From Amycolatopsis jejuensis (lineage in GTDB: Bacteria; Actinomycetota; Actinomycetes; Mycobacteriales; Pseudonocardiaceae): a stretch of 64,000 nt of DNA. The stretch lies in assembly GCF_000717335.1 (NCBI RefSeq), contig NZ_JNYZ01000014.1, positions 62,001-126,000 of the forward strand. The letters are read 5' to 3'. This document shows positions 7,931-17,930 of the stretch, in pieces; position 1 is the stretch's first letter; the number at the start of each line of letters is the position of its first letter. The position numbers and the translations under genes were made by a program. The notes under the pieces are model-generated. The model had not been told where the DNA came from. It searched no databases and was given only the letters and a program-made list of their open reading frames with translations.

Positions 7931-9835
7931 ATGCTGGACTCGGTGCACGGACCGGCGGACCTGAAGCGCATGAGCGTCGAGGACCTCGGCGAGCTGGCGG
8001 CCGAGATCAGGGACTTCCTCGTCGACAAGGTGCGCCGCTCGGGCGGGCACCTCGGCCCGAACCTCGGCGTCGTGGAGCTCACGCTCGCGCTGCACCGCGT
8101 GTTCGACTCGCCGCGCGACGCGATCGTGTGGGACGTCGGGCACCAGGCATACGTGCACAAGATCGTCACCGGCCGGCACCCCGGCTTCGACCTGCTGCGC
8201 CAGCAGGGCGGGCCCACCGGGTACCCGTGCCGCGGCGAGAGCGAGCACGACCTGGTGGAGAACAGCCACGCGTCCACCGCACTGTCCTATGTGGACGGTC
8301 TGGCGAAGGCGTTCGAGCTGTCCGGCGGGCCGCGCCGGCACGCGGTGGCGGTGGTCGGCGACGGCGCGCTCACCGGCGGGATGTGCTGGGAGGCGCTCAA
8401 CAACATCGCCGCGCGCAAGGACCGGCCGGTGGTGATCGTGGTCAACGACAACGGCCGGTCGTACTCGCCGACCATCGGCGGGATGGCCGACCACCTCGCG
8501 TCGCTGCGCTTGCAGCCCGGGTACGAGCGGCTGCTGGACGGTGGACGCGAGCTGCTGCGGGCCACCCCGGTGGTGGGCAAGCCGATCTACGCGGCCCTGC
8601 ACGCGGCGAAGGCCGGGATCAAGGACGCGCTGAGCCCGCAGGAGATGTTCTCCGACCTTGGCCTGAAGTACCTCGGCCCGGTCGACGGGCACGACCTGGT
8701 GGCGTTGGAGAAGGCGTTCCAGAGCGCGCGGGCGTTCGGCGGCGCGGTGATCGTGCACGTGGTCACCGAGAAGGGCCACGGGTACGCGCCCGCGGTGAAC
8801 CACCAGGCCGACCAGATGCACCAGACCGACCCGATCGACCCGGAGACCGGCCTGCCACCGGTGAAGGGCCCGAGCTGGACCGGCGTGTTCGGCGACGAGC
8901 TGGCGAAGATCGGCGCCGAGCGCGAGGACGTCGTCGCGATCACCGCGGCGATGCTGCGCTCGACCGGGCTGGAGAAGTTCGCGGAGAAGTTCCCGGACCG
9001 CTGGTTCGACGTCGGCATCGCCGAGCAGCACGCGGTCACGTCCGCGGCCGGGCTCGCGATGGGCGGCTGCCATCCGGTGGTCGCGGTGTACTCGACGTTC
9101 CTGAACCGCGCGTTCGACCAGCTGCTGATGGACGTCGCGCTACACCGCCAGCCGGTCACGCTGGTGCTGGACCGGGCGGGCATCACCGGCCCGGACGGCC
9201 CGAGCCACCACGGCATCTGGGACCTGTCGCTGCTGGGCATGGTGCCGGGCATGCGGGTGGCCGCGCCGCGCGACCCGGGCACGCTGCGCGAGGAACTGCG
9301 CGAGGCGGTGGCGGTGCAGGACGGCCCCACCGCGCTGCGGTTCTCGAAGGGCAGCGTCGGCCCGGACGTGCCGGCGGTGGAGCGGATCGGCACGGTCGAC
9401 CTGCTGCGCCGCCCGTCGGCCTCTACTGATGTGCTGCTCGTCGCGGTGGGCCCGTTCGCGAAGCTGGCGCTGTCGGCCGCGGACCGGCTGGCGGACCAGG
9501 GCATCGGGGTGACGGTCGCGGACCCGCGCTGGGTGGTGCCGGTGCCTGCGGAGCTGGTCGCGCTGGCGGAGCAGCACAAGCTCGTGGTGACGGTGGAGGA
9601 CAGCGGCCGCCATGGCGGGTTCGGGTCGGCGCTGGCAGCGGTTCTGCGTGATGCGGAGTGTGATGTGCCGCTGCGTGATCTGGCGGTGCCGCAGGCGTTC
9701 CACGACCACGGGACTCGGGACGAGGTACTGGATCGGGTGGGCTTGACGGCGCAGGATGTGGCCCGGCGGATCACGGAGTGGGCGGCGGGGCGGTTGGGGT
9801 CGGATGTGGCTCCGGCGGAGAACCGGCAATCCTGA
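7931..9835 (+). CDS. dxs: 1-deoxy-D-xylulose-5-phosphate synthase
   Basis: This 634-residue thiamine diphosphate enzyme condenses pyruvate and glyceraldehyde 3-phosphate in the first step of the MEP isoprenoid pathway. The N-terminal [13 protein letters not shown] motif, the cofactor motif G-D-G-A-L-T-G-G through N-N, and the catalytic Glu in [10 protein letters not shown] are all present, with full family length. I chose ATG 7931 because GGAGG ends seven bases before it and the resulting start [11 protein letters not shown] resembles mycobacterial Dxs; a GTG at 7925 is the alternative. It stands alone, facing the next operon. Confidence 0.95.
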   Translation: MLDSVHGPADLKRMSVEDLGELAAEIRDFLVDKVRRSGGHLGPNLGVVELTLALHRVFDSPRDAIVWDVGHQAYVHKIVTGRHPGFDLLRQQGGPTGYPCRGESEHDLVENSHASTALSYVDGLAKAFELSGGPRRHAVAVVGDGALTGGMCWEALNNIAARKDRPVVIVVNDNGRSYSPTIGGMADHLASLRLQPGYERLLDGGRELLRATPVVGKPIYAALHAAKAGIKDALSPQEMFSDLGLKYLGPVDGHDLVALEKAFQSARAFGGAVIVHVVTEKGHGYAPAVNHQADQMHQTDPIDPETGLPPVKGPSWTGVFGDELAKIGAEREDVVAITAAMLRSTGLEKFAEKFPDRWFDVGIAEQHAVTSAAGLAMGGCHPVVAVYSTFLNRAFDQLLMDVALHRQPVTLVLDRAGITGPDGPSHHGIWDLSLLGMVPGMRVAAPRDPGTLREELREAVAVQDGPTALRFSKGSVGPDVPAVERIGTVDLLRRPSASTDVLLVAVGPFAKLALSAADRLADQGIGVTVADPRWVVPVPAELVALAEQHKLVVTVEDSGRHGGFGSALAAVLRDAECDVPLRDLAVPQAFHDHGTRDEVLDRVGLTAQDVARRITEWAAGRLGSDVAPAENRQS

Positions 9836-9868
9836 CGCGCTACTCCTCACTCCGGTCTGAAGCGCCCC

Positions 9869-9972
9869 AATGTGGCATTGGGTGCATGTGACGCAGCGAA
9901 TGCCACATTGGGTGCGTGGGGTGCAGCGAATGCCACATTGGGTGCGCGGGATGCAGCGAATGTGGCATTGGG
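9869..9972. repeat. 30-bp tandem repeat, 3.5 copies (GTGGCATTGGG family)
   Basis: Units start at 9869, 9899, 9929 and 9959. Each contains AATGTGGCATTGGGTGC or its variant with the core inverted (AATGCCACATTGGGTGC), then a G-rich linker ending GCAGCG. The first copy with its flank forms the palindrome CCCAATG-TGG-CATTGGG. The array sits between the convergent ends of dxs and the aldehyde dehydrogenase gene. The same family recurs at 28834-28969. Confidence 0.9.
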
Positions 9973-9991
9973 CCGCTGCGGGGTCTGAGCG

Positions 9992-11386
9992 TCACTCGAA
10001 CCGGGTCATCACATGCTTCACCCGGGTGTATTCGGCGAACGAATACGCCGACAAATCCTTGCCGTGTCCCGAGTGGCCGTACCCGCCGTGGGGCATTTCC
10101 GCCGTCAGCGGGCCGTGGGTGTTGACCCAGACGCAGCCGAAATCCAGGTCGCGTGACACTCGGGCCGCGCGGGCCACGTCGGTGGTCCAGACCGACGACG
10201 CGAGGCCGTACGGGACGCCGTTTGCCAGGTCCAGCGCTTCCGTCTCGTCGGCGAACGGCTGTACCGTGATCACCGGCGCGAAGACCTCCTGCTGTACCAG
10301 CTCGTCGTCCTGGTGGAGGCCGGACACCACGGTCGGCGCGAGCTGGAAGCCTGGTCCCACAGCGGTGCCGCCGGTTTCGACCCGGGCGTGTGCCGGGAGG
10401 CGGTCCAGCAGGCCGAGTACGCGGTCCAGCTGGGCGCGGCTGTTGAGCGGGCCGTAGTCGACCCCCGGGCGCTGCGTGGCGGCGATCTTCGTCAAAGCGG
10501 CGACCAGCGAGTCGTGCACGCTCGCGTGGACCAGTACGCGACTGCCTGCGGTGCAGTCCTGACCGGCGTTGTAGAACGCGGCGCCCACGATCCGTTCGGC
10601 GGTGTCGGCATCGCTGTCCGGGAAGACCAGCAGGGGAGCGTTGCCGCCGAGTTCGAGGTGCGTGCGCTTGAGGTCGGCCGCGGCGACGGTCGCCACGTCG
10701 ATTCCGGCGCGGGTCGAGCCGGTGATGGACACGAGATCGGTGGCCGGATGTGCGACCAGTGCGCGTCCGGTTGCCCGGTCGCCGCACAGCACGTTGAACA
10801 CGCCGGGCGGCAGGAATTCCGCCGCGAGCTGTGCCAGCAGCACGGCGGTGGACGGCGTGGTCTCGGCCGGTTTGAGCACCACGGTGTTACCCGCGGCGAG
10901 GGCCGGGCCGATCTTCCACACGCCCATCATCAGCGGGTAGTTCCACGGCGCGATCTGCGCGCACACGCCGACCGGCTCGCGGCGGATCACCGACGTGTGC
11001 CCCTCCAGGTACTCGCCCGCGCCGGTGCCTTCGAGCTGACGCGCGGCGCCCGCGAAGAACCGCAGCGCGCTCACGCTCTCCGGGATTTCCTCCTCCAGCA
11101 CCACGGCGCGGATCTTGCCGGTCTCGCGGACCTCCGCGTCGGCGAACTCCGCCGCGCGGGCCTCCAGCGCGTCGGCGATCTTGAGCAACGCGTGCTGGCG
11201 CTGGGCCGGGGTACTGCGCCGCCAGGTCCGGAACGCGCGGGCGGCTGCGGCCATCGCGGTGTCCACCTCGGACTGTCCGGAAAGGACACTCGTCCCGAAG
11301 GCTTCGCCGGACGCGGGGTCGGTCAGGTCGAGTTTTCCTTCGGCATCAAGGGAAGCGCCGTCGACTAAGTTCAGGACGTGGGTCAC
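9992..11386 (-). CDS. aldehyde dehydrogenase, aminobutyraldehyde/guanidinobutyraldehyde type
   Basis: The 464-residue enzyme has Glu245 in L-E-L-G-G-N and Cys278 in G-Q-D-C-T-A-G-S-R, the latter typical of gamma-aminobutyraldehyde dehydrogenases (PatD/KauB type). It would oxidise 4-aminobutanal or 4-guanidinobutanal to the acid. It is the last of four coupled genes; its GTG overlaps the upstream stop (GTGA) and GGAG lies five bases before it. With the ureohydrolase and ThDP enzyme in the same operon, a guanidino substrate is attractive, but the substrate cannot be fixed from sequence alone. Confidence 0.85.
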   Translation of the reverse strand: MTHVLNLVDGASLDAEGKLDLTDPASGEAFGTSVLSGQSEVDTAMAAAARAFRTWRRSTPAQRQHALLKIADALEARAAEFADAEVRETGKIRAVVLEEEIPESVSALRFFAGAARQLEGTGAGEYLEGHTSVIRREPVGVCAQIAPWNYPLMMGVWKIGPALAAGNTVVLKPAETTPSTAVLLAQLAAEFLPPGVFNVLCGDRATGRALVAHPATDLVSITGSTRAGIDVATVAAADLKRTHLELGGNAPLLVFPDSDADTAERIVGAAFYNAGQDCTAGSRVLVHASVHDSLVAALTKIAATQRPGVDYGPLNSRAQLDRVLGLLDRLPAHARVETGGTAVGPGFQLAPTVVSGLHQDDELVQQEVFAPVITVQPFADETEALDLANGVPYGLASSVWTTDVARAARVSRDLDFGCVWVNTHGPLTAEMPHGGYGHSGHGKDLSAYSFAEYTRVKHVMTRFE

Positions 11387-13026
11387 GAATGCTCCAAATG
11401 GGTCGGGGCGAACATCTTCAGCACCGCGGGCAGGACCACGACGGACGGACCTGGCGTGCGAAGGGCTTCGGCCAGGTCGGCGCGGATGGAGTCCACCGTG
11501 GACTGTCGAGCCGGAATGCCGAACGACTCCGCCAGCGCGACGAAATCCGGCCGGGGCAGCTCGGTCGCGGTGGTCTGGCCGAACGCGCCGGTGAGGTATT
11601 CGCGCAGGATGCCGTACCCGCCGTCGTCGATCACCAGCCAGGTCACGTCGAGGTCGTGCTGTACGGCGGTGGCCAGCTCGGCCAGGCCGTACATCGCGCC
11701 ACCATCGCCGGACACTGCCAGCGCGCGCACGCCCGCCGCGGCGGCGCCCAGCGCGCCCGGAAGGCCGTAGCCGAGTCCGCCCGCGCCCTGTGCAGTGTGG
11801 ATCGGCGCGCCGTCCGGATTCCACGCCGACCACGCCCAGTACGCGGCGATTGTCATGTCCCAGAACGTCTGCGTACCCTCGGGGAGCGCGGCCCGGACGT
11901 CCTCGATCAGTTTGCGCTCCACGTCGAGCGGCTGACTGTCCAATCGGGACGCCACGCGCGCGAGCAGGTCCTTCACCGCGGTTTCGGCGCGACCGTCGGC
12001 GGGCCGCGGCCGGAGCCGGTCCAGCAGCGCGCGGAGGGTGAGCCGGACGTCGGCGTGCAGCCCGAGCGCGGGGTAGTTCGACTCCAGTTTCCCGAGATCG
12101 GCTTCCACCTGCACGATCCGGCCGCGCGGCGCGAACTCGCGGTAGTTGCTGGACAGTTCGCCCAGTCCGGAGCCGAGCACCAGCAGCACGTCGGCGTCGG
12201 CGAGGAACTCCGTGGTGTACCAGTCTTCCAGCCACGACTGCGCGGACAGCTCGTGGTCCCACGCGAATACGCCCTTGCCGCCGAACGTCGACACCACCGG
12301 CGCACGCAGGGCCTCGGCCAGCCGTCGCAGTTCGTCGGAAGCACCCGATCGCAGTGCGCCGCCACCAGCGAGAATCACCGGATTCTCCGCGCTGCCAAGG
12401 AGTTCCGCCGCTTCCGCAACCAGCTCCGGCAGCGGTTCGAGCTGCTTGACCTCGGCGGGGACCACGGTCAGCGGCGGCAACGTCGTCGAAGCCAGCAGCA
12501 CGTCCTGCGGGATTTCCACCCACACCGGCCCGTACGGCGCCGTCGCCGCGGAGGTCCACGCCTCGCACAGCGCCGTCGGGAGCTGGCTCACCGAGCGGAC
12601 CACGTGCACCGACTTCACGATGTCGCGGAAGCTCGCCTGCTGGTCGGGCAGTTCGTGCAGGTACCCGTGCCGCCCGCCGCCGAGCCCGGCGACCGGGATC
12701 TGGCTGGAGATCCCGAGCACCGGCACCGACGCCGCCCGCGATTCCTGCAGCGACGCCAGCGTGAGCAGCGCACCGGGCCCGGTCGACACGATCATCGGTG
12801 TGACCGGCACCGGCCCGTGCGGATCGGCGGCGAGCCGGGCGCGGGCGTACCCGTCGGCGGCGAACGCGAGGTTGTTCTCCACCCGCGAGCTGACCACGCG
12901 CAGGTCACCGGCCCTGCGCAGCGCTTCGAACAGGCCAAGCGCGTGCTGTCCGGGCAAACCGAACACGGTGTCCGCGCCGAGCGCGCGCAGGGTCTCGACG
13001 ACGACGTCACCGCCGATGCGGGTCAT
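11383..13026 (-). CDS. ThDP-dependent enzyme of the acetolactate synthase/2-oxoacid decarboxylase superfamily
   Basis: The 547-residue protein has the three-part layout of this superfamily: an N-terminal domain with the cofactor-activating Glu in S-R-V-E-N-N, a central domain, and a C-terminal ThDP domain with G-D-G-G-A-M ending in I-D-D-G-G-Y-G, where most relatives have N-N. Genes so annotated include acetolactate synthases and catabolic decarboxylases such as Pseudomonas AruI (2-ketoarginine decarboxylase). No small regulatory subunit is adjacent, and both flanking genes are amine-catabolic, so a decarboxylase role is more likely than valine synthesis. Its ATG overlaps the ureohydrolase stop (ATGA). 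Confidence 0.75.
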   Translation of the reverse strand: MTRIGGDVVVETLRALGADTVFGLPGQHALGLFEALRRAGDLRVVSSRVENNLAFAADGYARARLAADPHGPVPVTPMIVSTGPGALLTLASLQESRAASVPVLGISSQIPVAGLGGGRHGYLHELPDQQASFRDIVKSVHVVRSVSQLPTALCEAWTSAATAPYGPVWVEIPQDVLLASTTLPPLTVVPAEVKQLEPLPELVAEAAELLGSAENPVILAGGGALRSGASDELRRLAEALRAPVVSTFGGKGVFAWDHELSAQSWLEDWYTTEFLADADVLLVLGSGLGELSSNYREFAPRGRIVQVEADLGKLESNYPALGLHADVRLTLRALLDRLRPRPADGRAETAVKDLLARVASRLDSQPLDVERKLIEDVRAALPEGTQTFWDMTIAAYWAWSAWNPDGAPIHTAQGAGGLGYGLPGALGAAAAGVRALAVSGDGGAMYGLAELATAVQHDLDVTWLVIDDGGYGILREYLTGAFGQTTATELPRPDFVALAESFGIPARQSTVDSIRADLAEALRTPGPSVVVLPAVLKMFAPTHLEHS

Positions 13027-13976
13027 TCGCTCTTCCCCAAGGCCAGCAAGCTCACCAGGTCGTACGCGACATGCGAAGCGGCGACCGCGGTGATCTCAGC
13101 GTGGTCGTAGGCCGGGGCGAGCTCCACGACGTCCGCGCCGACCAGGTTGAGCCCGCGCAGGCCGCGCAGGATTTCCAGCAGTTCCCGGCTGGTCATGCCG
13201 CCCGCCTCGGGCGTCCCGGTGCCGGGGGCGTGCGCGGGGTCAAGCACGTCGATGTCCACGGACACGTACAGCGGACGGTCGCCGATGCGCTGCCGCAGCG
13301 CGTCCACCGTCTCGTCGACACCGCGGCGCAGCACGTCGCCGGACGTGACGATCCCGAAGCCGAGCCTGCGGTCGTCTTCGAGGTCGCGCTTGCCGTACAG
13401 GGGTCCGCGCGTACCCACGTGTGAGACCGCGCTGGTGTCGAGGATCCCTTCTTCGACCGCGCGGCGAAACGGCGTGCCGTGCGTGTATGGCTCGCCGAAG
13501 TAGGTGTCCCAGGTGTCAAGGTGTGCGTCGAAGTGCAGCAGTGCGACCGGACCGTGCTTCTTCGCCGCCGCGCGCAGCAGCGGCAGCGCGATGGTGTGGT
13601 CGCCGCCGACGGTCACCAGCCGCGTCGTACCCGCAGTGAGCGCTTCGGCTTCCTGCTGCAGCTTTTCGATCGCTTCGCCGATGTGGAATGGATTGACCGC
13701 GATGTCTCCGGCGTCGACGACCTGCTTCGCGGCGAACGGCGAAACGTCCAGACCCGGGTGGTACGGCCGCAGCAGCCGGCTCGCTTCGCGCACCGCGGCA
13801 GGCCCGAACCGCGCGCCGGGCCGGTAGGACACGCCGGAGTCGAACGGCACGCCGACCACTGCTACGTCCGCGCGCGGCACGTCGTCGATGCGCGGCAGCC
13901 GCGCGAACGTCGCGAAGCCCGCGAAGCGCGGAATTTGCGACGAGTCGAGCGGGCCGACCGGAGGCTGTTCACTCAC
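13023..13976 (-). CDS. ureohydrolase, agmatinase or guanidinobutyrase
   Basis: A 317-residue arginase-family enzyme with the binuclear Mn ligand motifs [14 protein letters not shown] and S-V-D-I-D-V-L-D-P in order. It would release urea from a guanidino compound: agmatine to putrescine, or 4-guanidinobutyrate to GABA. The GTG start overlaps the stop of the upstream symporter and the stop overlaps the ThDP gene. The neighbouring decarboxylase-like and aldehyde dehydrogenase genes fit the guanidinobutyrate branch of arginine breakdown. Agmatinase and guanidinobutyrase cannot be separated from sequence by eye. Confidence 0.88.
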   Translation of the reverse strand: MSEQPPVGPLDSSQIPRFAGFATFARLPRIDDVPRADVAVVGVPFDSGVSYRPGARFGPAAVREASRLLRPYHPGLDVSPFAAKQVVDAGDIAVNPFHIGEAIEKLQQEAEALTAGTTRLVTVGGDHTIALPLLRAAAKKHGPVALLHFDAHLDTWDTYFGEPYTHGTPFRRAVEEGILDTSAVSHVGTRGPLYGKRDLEDDRRLGFGIVTSGDVLRRGVDETVDALRQRIGDRPLYVSVDIDVLDPAHAPGTGTPEAGGMTSRELLEILRGLRGLNLVGADVVELAPAYDHAEITAVAASHVAYDLVSLLALGKSE

Positions 13977-15415
13977 TGGGGTAACTCCTGTCTTGACTCA
14001 GATGTACTGCGCTCTTCGAAGCCGTGTAAGCGTTGCGTCCACACGGAAAGAATGCTGTCCGGCGTACGCGGCGTCGAGAGGCTGACACCTACGTACACGA
14101 CAAGGCTTACCCCTAGACCCCAATAGATCGGACTCTGCGCCGCAACCCCGTCGACAATCATGAAGGCGATCACGGACACCGTCCCGGCCACTATCGACGC
14201 GTACGCGCCCTGACGGGTCCCGCGCTTCCAGAAGAGCGCGCCGACAATCGTCACGAGCAGACCGCCCACGAGGATGTCGTACGCAATGGTGAGCGCGTTG
14301 ACGACGTCGTCCACGAGCATGGCGATCCCGATGGCGCCGACGCCGAGCACGAGCGTCGTCACGCGGTTGCGAAGCAGTTCGCCACTCTTCAGGCCCACCT
14401 TGCGCAGAAGGTCTGACGTCGTCGTGGCGGCGCACGCGATCAGCGCGCCACTCGCGGTCGACATCAGGGCCGACAGCGCCGCTGCCAGCACGAGACCGCG
14501 TACGCCGGTAGGTAGCAACCGTTCGGCGATGGTGGCGAAGGCGTCCTGCGCGCTACCGAGGTCTGGGTACAGCGCCTTCGCCGCGGTACCGATCAACGCG
14601 CCTGCAACGCCGTAAACGAGGCAGTAGACGCCAGCGATAATGCCGCCGCCGGTTGCGACCCGCGGCGTGCGCGCGGTGAACACGCGCTGCCAGATGTCCT
14701 GTCCGATCAGCAGGCCGAAGGTGTAGACCAGGAAGTACGTCAGGATGGTCTCGCCGCCGATCGCGCTGAACTCGAAGTACGACGCATCGAGTTTCGCGGC
14801 CATTCCGCCGAACCCGCCCGCGGAGACGACCGCGACCGGCAGCAGCACGAAGAGGATGCCGACGGTCTTCACCACGAACTGGGCGATGTCGGTGAGCGTG
14901 ATCGACCACATCCCGCCGAGCACCGAGTACAGCACCACGATGGACCCGCCCAGCGCGATCCCGGCCCAGCTCGGGATCGAGAACAGCACCTTGAAGATCG
15001 ACGCGAACGCCAGCGTCGAGGTGACCGTGAGCATCAGCGTGTAGCCCCACATCACCACGCCGGACACCGCGCTCGTACGCCCGCCGTACCGCAGGTCGAG
15101 CATCTCGCCGACGGTGTACACACGCAGTTTCACCAGCCGCCGCGCGAAAACCGCATGCAGTACCAGGATTCCGACCCCGATGGTGATCACCAGCCAGGCG
15201 CCGGAGACCCCGTAGGTGTAGCCGAGCTTCACGCCGCCGACCGTGGACGCGCCGCCGAGCACGACGGCCGCCATCGTGCCCGAGTACATCGGCCAGCCCA
15301 GCCGCCGCCCGGCGACCAGGTAGTCGGACTTGGTCCTGGCCAGCCGCAGGCCGATCCAGCCGACCCCGATCATGCCCGCGATGTACAGCGTGATCACCGC
15401 GTAGTCGCCGCCCAC
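13973..15415 (-). CDS. sodium:solute symporter (SSF family)
   Basis: A 480-residue integral membrane protein with about thirteen hydrophobic segments and SSF hallmarks: the early S-D-Y-L-V-A-G-R-R segment and G-G-A-S-T-V-G near residue 55. It likely imports the operon's substrate with Na+. The GTG start follows GGGAGGA at good spacing and it is first in the four-gene operon, coupled to the ureohydrolase by a GTGA overlap. Substrate is inferred from context to be a guanidino compound, amine or related amino acid. Confidence 0.87.
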   Translation of the reverse strand: MGGDYAVITLYIAGMIGVGWIGLRLARTKSDYLVAGRRLGWPMYSGTMAAVVLGGASTVGGVKLGYTYGVSGAWLVITIGVGILVLHAVFARRLVKLRVYTVGEMLDLRYGGRTSAVSGVVMWGYTLMLTVTSTLAFASIFKVLFSIPSWAGIALGGSIVVLYSVLGGMWSITLTDIAQFVVKTVGILFVLLPVAVVSAGGFGGMAAKLDASYFEFSAIGGETILTYFLVYTFGLLIGQDIWQRVFTARTPRVATGGGIIAGVYCLVYGVAGALIGTAAKALYPDLGSAQDAFATIAERLLPTGVRGLVLAAALSALMSTASGALIACAATTTSDLLRKVGLKSGELLRNRVTTLVLGVGAIGIAMLVDDVVNALTIAYDILVGGLLVTIVGALFWKRGTRQGAYASIVAGTVSVIAFMIVDGVAAQSPIYWGLGVSLVVYVGVSLSTPRTPDSILSVWTQRLHGFEERSTSESRQELPQ

Positions 15416-15622
15416 GGTGGTCCTCCCTCGATGCCGGTGTGGGGGTCCTAGCGGACACCGTAGGGTCCGCGGGCCGCCGGTGGGCCGGGATGATCCGTCC
15501 AGGACTTCCCGGCGGACTGGAGGAAATGACCCGCCGCTGCCCTCGTTGGTAACCGGAAAGTTACCTGGAGTAATTGATCGTGCCTCTCAGGTGCTCTCAG
15601 GAACCTGTGGGATTGTGGTCTG

Positions 15623-16294
15623 GTGCGAGTTCTGGTAGTCGAAGACGAAGAGCCACTGGCCGACGCGATCGCCCGCGGGCTGCGGCGGGAGGGCATGGCC
15701 GTGGACGTCGCGCTCACCGGCGACGACGGGCACGAGAAGTCGTCCGTCACGCGGTACGACGTCGTGCTGCTCGACCGCGACCTGCCCGGCATGTCCGGCG
15801 ATGACCTGTGCCGCGAGATCGTCACGTCCGGCGAGCTCACCCGCGTGCTCATGCTCACCGCGAGCAGTTCGGTGTCCGACCGGGTGGACGGGCTGTCCCT
15901 CGGCGCGGACGACTACCTGGCCAAGCCGTTCGCGTTCCCCGAGCTGGTGGCGCGCGTACGGGCGCTCGGCCGCCGTGCGACCCCGGCCGCGCCGCCGTTG
16001 CTCACCGCGGGCGACGTCGAGCTGGACCCGGCGAAGCGCACCGTCCGGCGGGCGAGCGGGCCGGTCGAGCTCACCCGCAAGGAGTTCGGGGTGCTCGAGG
16101 TGCTGCTGTCGGCCGCGGGATCCGTGGTGAGCAGCGAGGAACTGCTGGAACGGGTGTGGGACGAGAACGCCGACCCGTTCACCACCACCGTCCGCGTCAC
16201 GGTGATGACCTTGCGCAAGAAGCTCGGCGAGCCCGGCATCATCGAGACCGTGGTCGGCTCGGGTTACCGGGTGCCGGTGGCCGGCGCGGAGTGA
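15623..16294 (+). CDS. OmpR/PhoB family response regulator
   Basis: A 223-residue two-domain regulator. The receiver domain has the acidic pair E-D-E at residues 7-9, the phosphoacceptor Asp51 in V-V-L-L-D-R-D-L-P-G and the Lys of Y-L-A-K-P-F. The C-terminal winged helix includes L-T-R-K-E-F-G-V-L and ends with the G-S-G-Y-R wing. The GTG start has no strong ribosome binding site. The sensor kinase gene overlaps its stop (GTGA), forming a classical two-component operon. The signal is unknown. Confidence 0.93.
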   Translation: MRVLVVEDEEPLADAIARGLRREGMAVDVALTGDDGHEKSSVTRYDVVLLDRDLPGMSGDDLCREIVTSGELTRVLMLTASSSVSDRVDGLSLGADDYLAKPFAFPELVARVRALGRRATPAAPPLLTAGDVELDPAKRTVRRASGPVELTRKEFGVLEVLLSAAGSVVSSEELLERVWDENADPFTTTVRVTVMTLRKKLGEPGIIETVVGSGYRVPVAGAE

Positions 16295-17415
16295 AGCTGC
16301 CCGGCACCCGCAGCCTGCGGGTGCGCGTCACCGTTCTGGCGACAGTGCTGGTCGCCGCCGCGGGTCTGCTGCTGTTGTGGCTCGCGTGGACGCTAGTCGG
16401 CGACGCGGTCGACGCGGTGCCGCACATGCCGCCGGGCACCGTCGTGCGGGTGGACGGCGTGGATGTCGACGCGTCCACGCTCGCGCAGCATCTGCGTACG
16501 CACGCGGTGAACCGGGTGCTGGTCTTCGGCTCGCTGGCGTTCCTCTTCGTGGTGGCCGCCGCGGCAATCCTGGCGTGGACGTTCACGTCTCGCGTGCTGC
16601 GGCCGCTGCGCGAGATCACCGGTACGGCGCAACGGCTTTCGGTGGAATCGCTGGGCGAGCGCATCGGCGAGATCCGCTCGCGCGACGAGCTGGCCGAGCT
16701 GGCGCGCACCTTCGACGACATGCTCGACCGGCTGCAGGACGCCTTCGATTCCCAGCGGCACTTCGTGGCCAACGCGAGCCATGAGCTGCGTACGCCGCTG
16801 TCGGTGATCCGGACCGAGCTGGACGTCACGCTGTCGGACGAGCACGCGGACGAGGCCGAGTTCCGCCGGATGGCCGGGGTGGTGCTGGACGCGACGGAAC
16901 GCGCGGGTCAGCTGGTGAATTCGTTGCTGCTGCTGGCCCGCACCGACGGAGCGGGCCTCGCGATGCGCGAGCGCGTGGATCTGGCGGCGCTCGTGGACCG
17001 CGCGTGGCGCGCCGTCCGCGGGGAGGCCGAGCAGCGGGGCCTGCGTGCGGAATTCGCCCTGCAACCGGCCCCGGCGATCGGCGATCCTGCGCTGCTGGAA
17101 CGGATTGCGGGCAACCTGGTCGAAAATGCGGTGCGGCACAACGTGGACGGCGGCTGGATCGAGGTCGGCACCGAACCGGGCGCGCAATGGTCGACCCTGC
17201 GGGTGCGCTCCTCGGGCGGCTTGCTCGACCCGGCGGCGGTCCCGGAGCTGTTCCAGCCGTTCCGCCGCGCGGGAGTCGCGCGAACGGCCCGCTCAGGCGC
17301 GGGGCTGGGGCTGTCGATCGTGCGCGCGGCGGTGCAGGCACACGGGGGAACGGTGTCGGCGGAACCGGTGGTGGGCGGGGGATTGACGGTCACGGTTCGC
17401 CTTCCGGCCGCGTAG
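16291..17415 (+). CDS. sensor histidine kinase
   Basis: The 374-residue kinase partners the regulator just upstream. Two membrane segments (about residues 12-32 and 72-95) bracket a short extracellular loop of some 40 residues. A HAMP domain follows, then the H-box with His164 in A-S-H-E-L-R-T-P, the N-box N-L-V-E-N-A-V-R-H-N and the G-A-G-L-G-L-S catalytic loop. The usual D-x-G-x-G of the G1 box is replaced by R-S-S-G-G, which is weak. The small sensor loop suggests sensing in or near the membrane. Confidence 0.92.
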   Translation: MKLPGTRSLRVRVTVLATVLVAAAGLLLLWLAWTLVGDAVDAVPHMPPGTVVRVDGVDVDASTLAQHLRTHAVNRVLVFGSLAFLFVVAAAAILAWTFTSRVLRPLREITGTAQRLSVESLGERIGEIRSRDELAELARTFDDMLDRLQDAFDSQRHFVANASHELRTPLSVIRTELDVTLSDEHADEAEFRRMAGVVLDATERAGQLVNSLLLLARTDGAGLAMRERVDLAALVDRAWRAVRGEAEQRGLRAEFALQPAPAIGDPALLERIAGNLVENAVRHNVDGGWIEVGTEPGAQWSTLRVRSSGGLLDPAAVPELFQPFRRAGVARTARSGAGLGLSIVRAAVQAHGGTVSAEPVVGGGLTVTVRLPAA

Positions 17416-17429
17416 CACCCCGGTCTACG

Positions 17430-17708
17430 ATGGTTCTGGTGGGAGAAACGATCGACCGGCGGACGCTTCGTGACGACACCGCGGAGATCATGCGACGGGT
17501 GGCAGCAGGAGAGAGTCTTGTCGTGATGTCCGGCGGGCATCCGGTCGCTGATCTGGTGCCGCACCGGGCCCGCCGGACGCTCGCCGAGGTCCAGGAGGCG
17601 TTCCGTGCGCTGCCGCCGATGCACAGCTCGGAATGGCGCCGCGAGCGGGACGCCGATGACGTCGTCTTCGGACCGGATGATCCAGGGCGGCCCGGGCACC
17701 ACCGGTGA
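17430..17708 (+). CDS. Phd/YefM-type antitoxin
   Basis: A 92-residue protein whose first 50 residues fit the Phd/YefM fold: an N-terminal strand, D-D-T-A-E-I-M-R-R-V-A-A-G-E, then the strand E-S-L-V-V-M-S-G-G-H-P-V-A-D-L-V. These proteins bind their own promoter and neutralise a toxin, often a PIN-domain RNase. The C-terminal half is the toxin-binding part. Downstream, a GTG overlaps its stop in the way toxin genes usually do, but that frame does not encode a toxin; a PIN remnant follows in another frame (17730-17930). Confidence 0.75.
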   Translation: MVLVGETIDRRTLRDDTAEIMRRVAAGESLVVMSGGHPVADLVPHRARRTLAEVQEAFRALPPMHSSEWRRERDADDVVFGPDDPGRPGHHR

Positions 17709-17729
17709 TCGCTCGGGCCTGGACGCAGC

Positions 17730-17930
17730 TTGGCCCGTCGAGTGTCCTCGGGCTCGAACGCCGCGGACCCGGTTCGAAACCGGCCGTTCGACCTCAAAGC
17801 GGCCAAGATGTACGGCACCGTTGCGGCGCTGGTCCGGCGGATCGGGCGGGATCCGCGTCCCCGCTTTCCTGGTATCCGGCGTCTGATCGGGGCGGCCCTG
17901 GTGACCAGGCCGCCCCGATCACTCAAGCCA
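17730..17930 (+). pseudogene. remnant of a PIN-domain toxin (VapC-like)
   Basis: One frame encodes P-F-D-L-K-A-A-K-M-Y-G, then A-A-L-V-R-R-I-G-R-D-P-R-P-R and R-L-I-G-A-A. This matches the C-terminal third of VapC toxins, which typically read P-F-D, A-A, Y-G, R, G-R, P-R, then the metal-binding D and I-A-A. Here the acidic D is missing and no N-terminal L-D-S/T-S half is found. The frame also differs from the one coupled to the antitoxin stop. It is best read as a toxin gene that lost its front and went out of frame. The assignment rests on a short pattern. Confidence 0.45.
17884..17921. terminator. strong bidirectional hairpin between convergent genes
   Basis: TGATCGGGGCGGC (17884-17896) and its exact complement (17909-17921) form a 13-bp stem that can extend further into the loop. 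It lies one base from the fadB stop and after the antitoxin/toxin remnant, so it can terminate transcription from both sides. Confidence 0.75.

Noticed and set aside
9869..9972. Short direct repeats that might be a CRISPR array
   Set aside because: Units are contiguous 30-bp tandem copies with no unique spacers, and no cas genes are nearby.
11383..13026. Anabolic acetolactate synthase (ilvB)
   Set aside because: No ilvN or ilvC neighbours, coupling to amine-catabolic genes, and the usual N-N of the ThDP motif is D-D; a catabolic decarboxylase-type enzyme is more likely.
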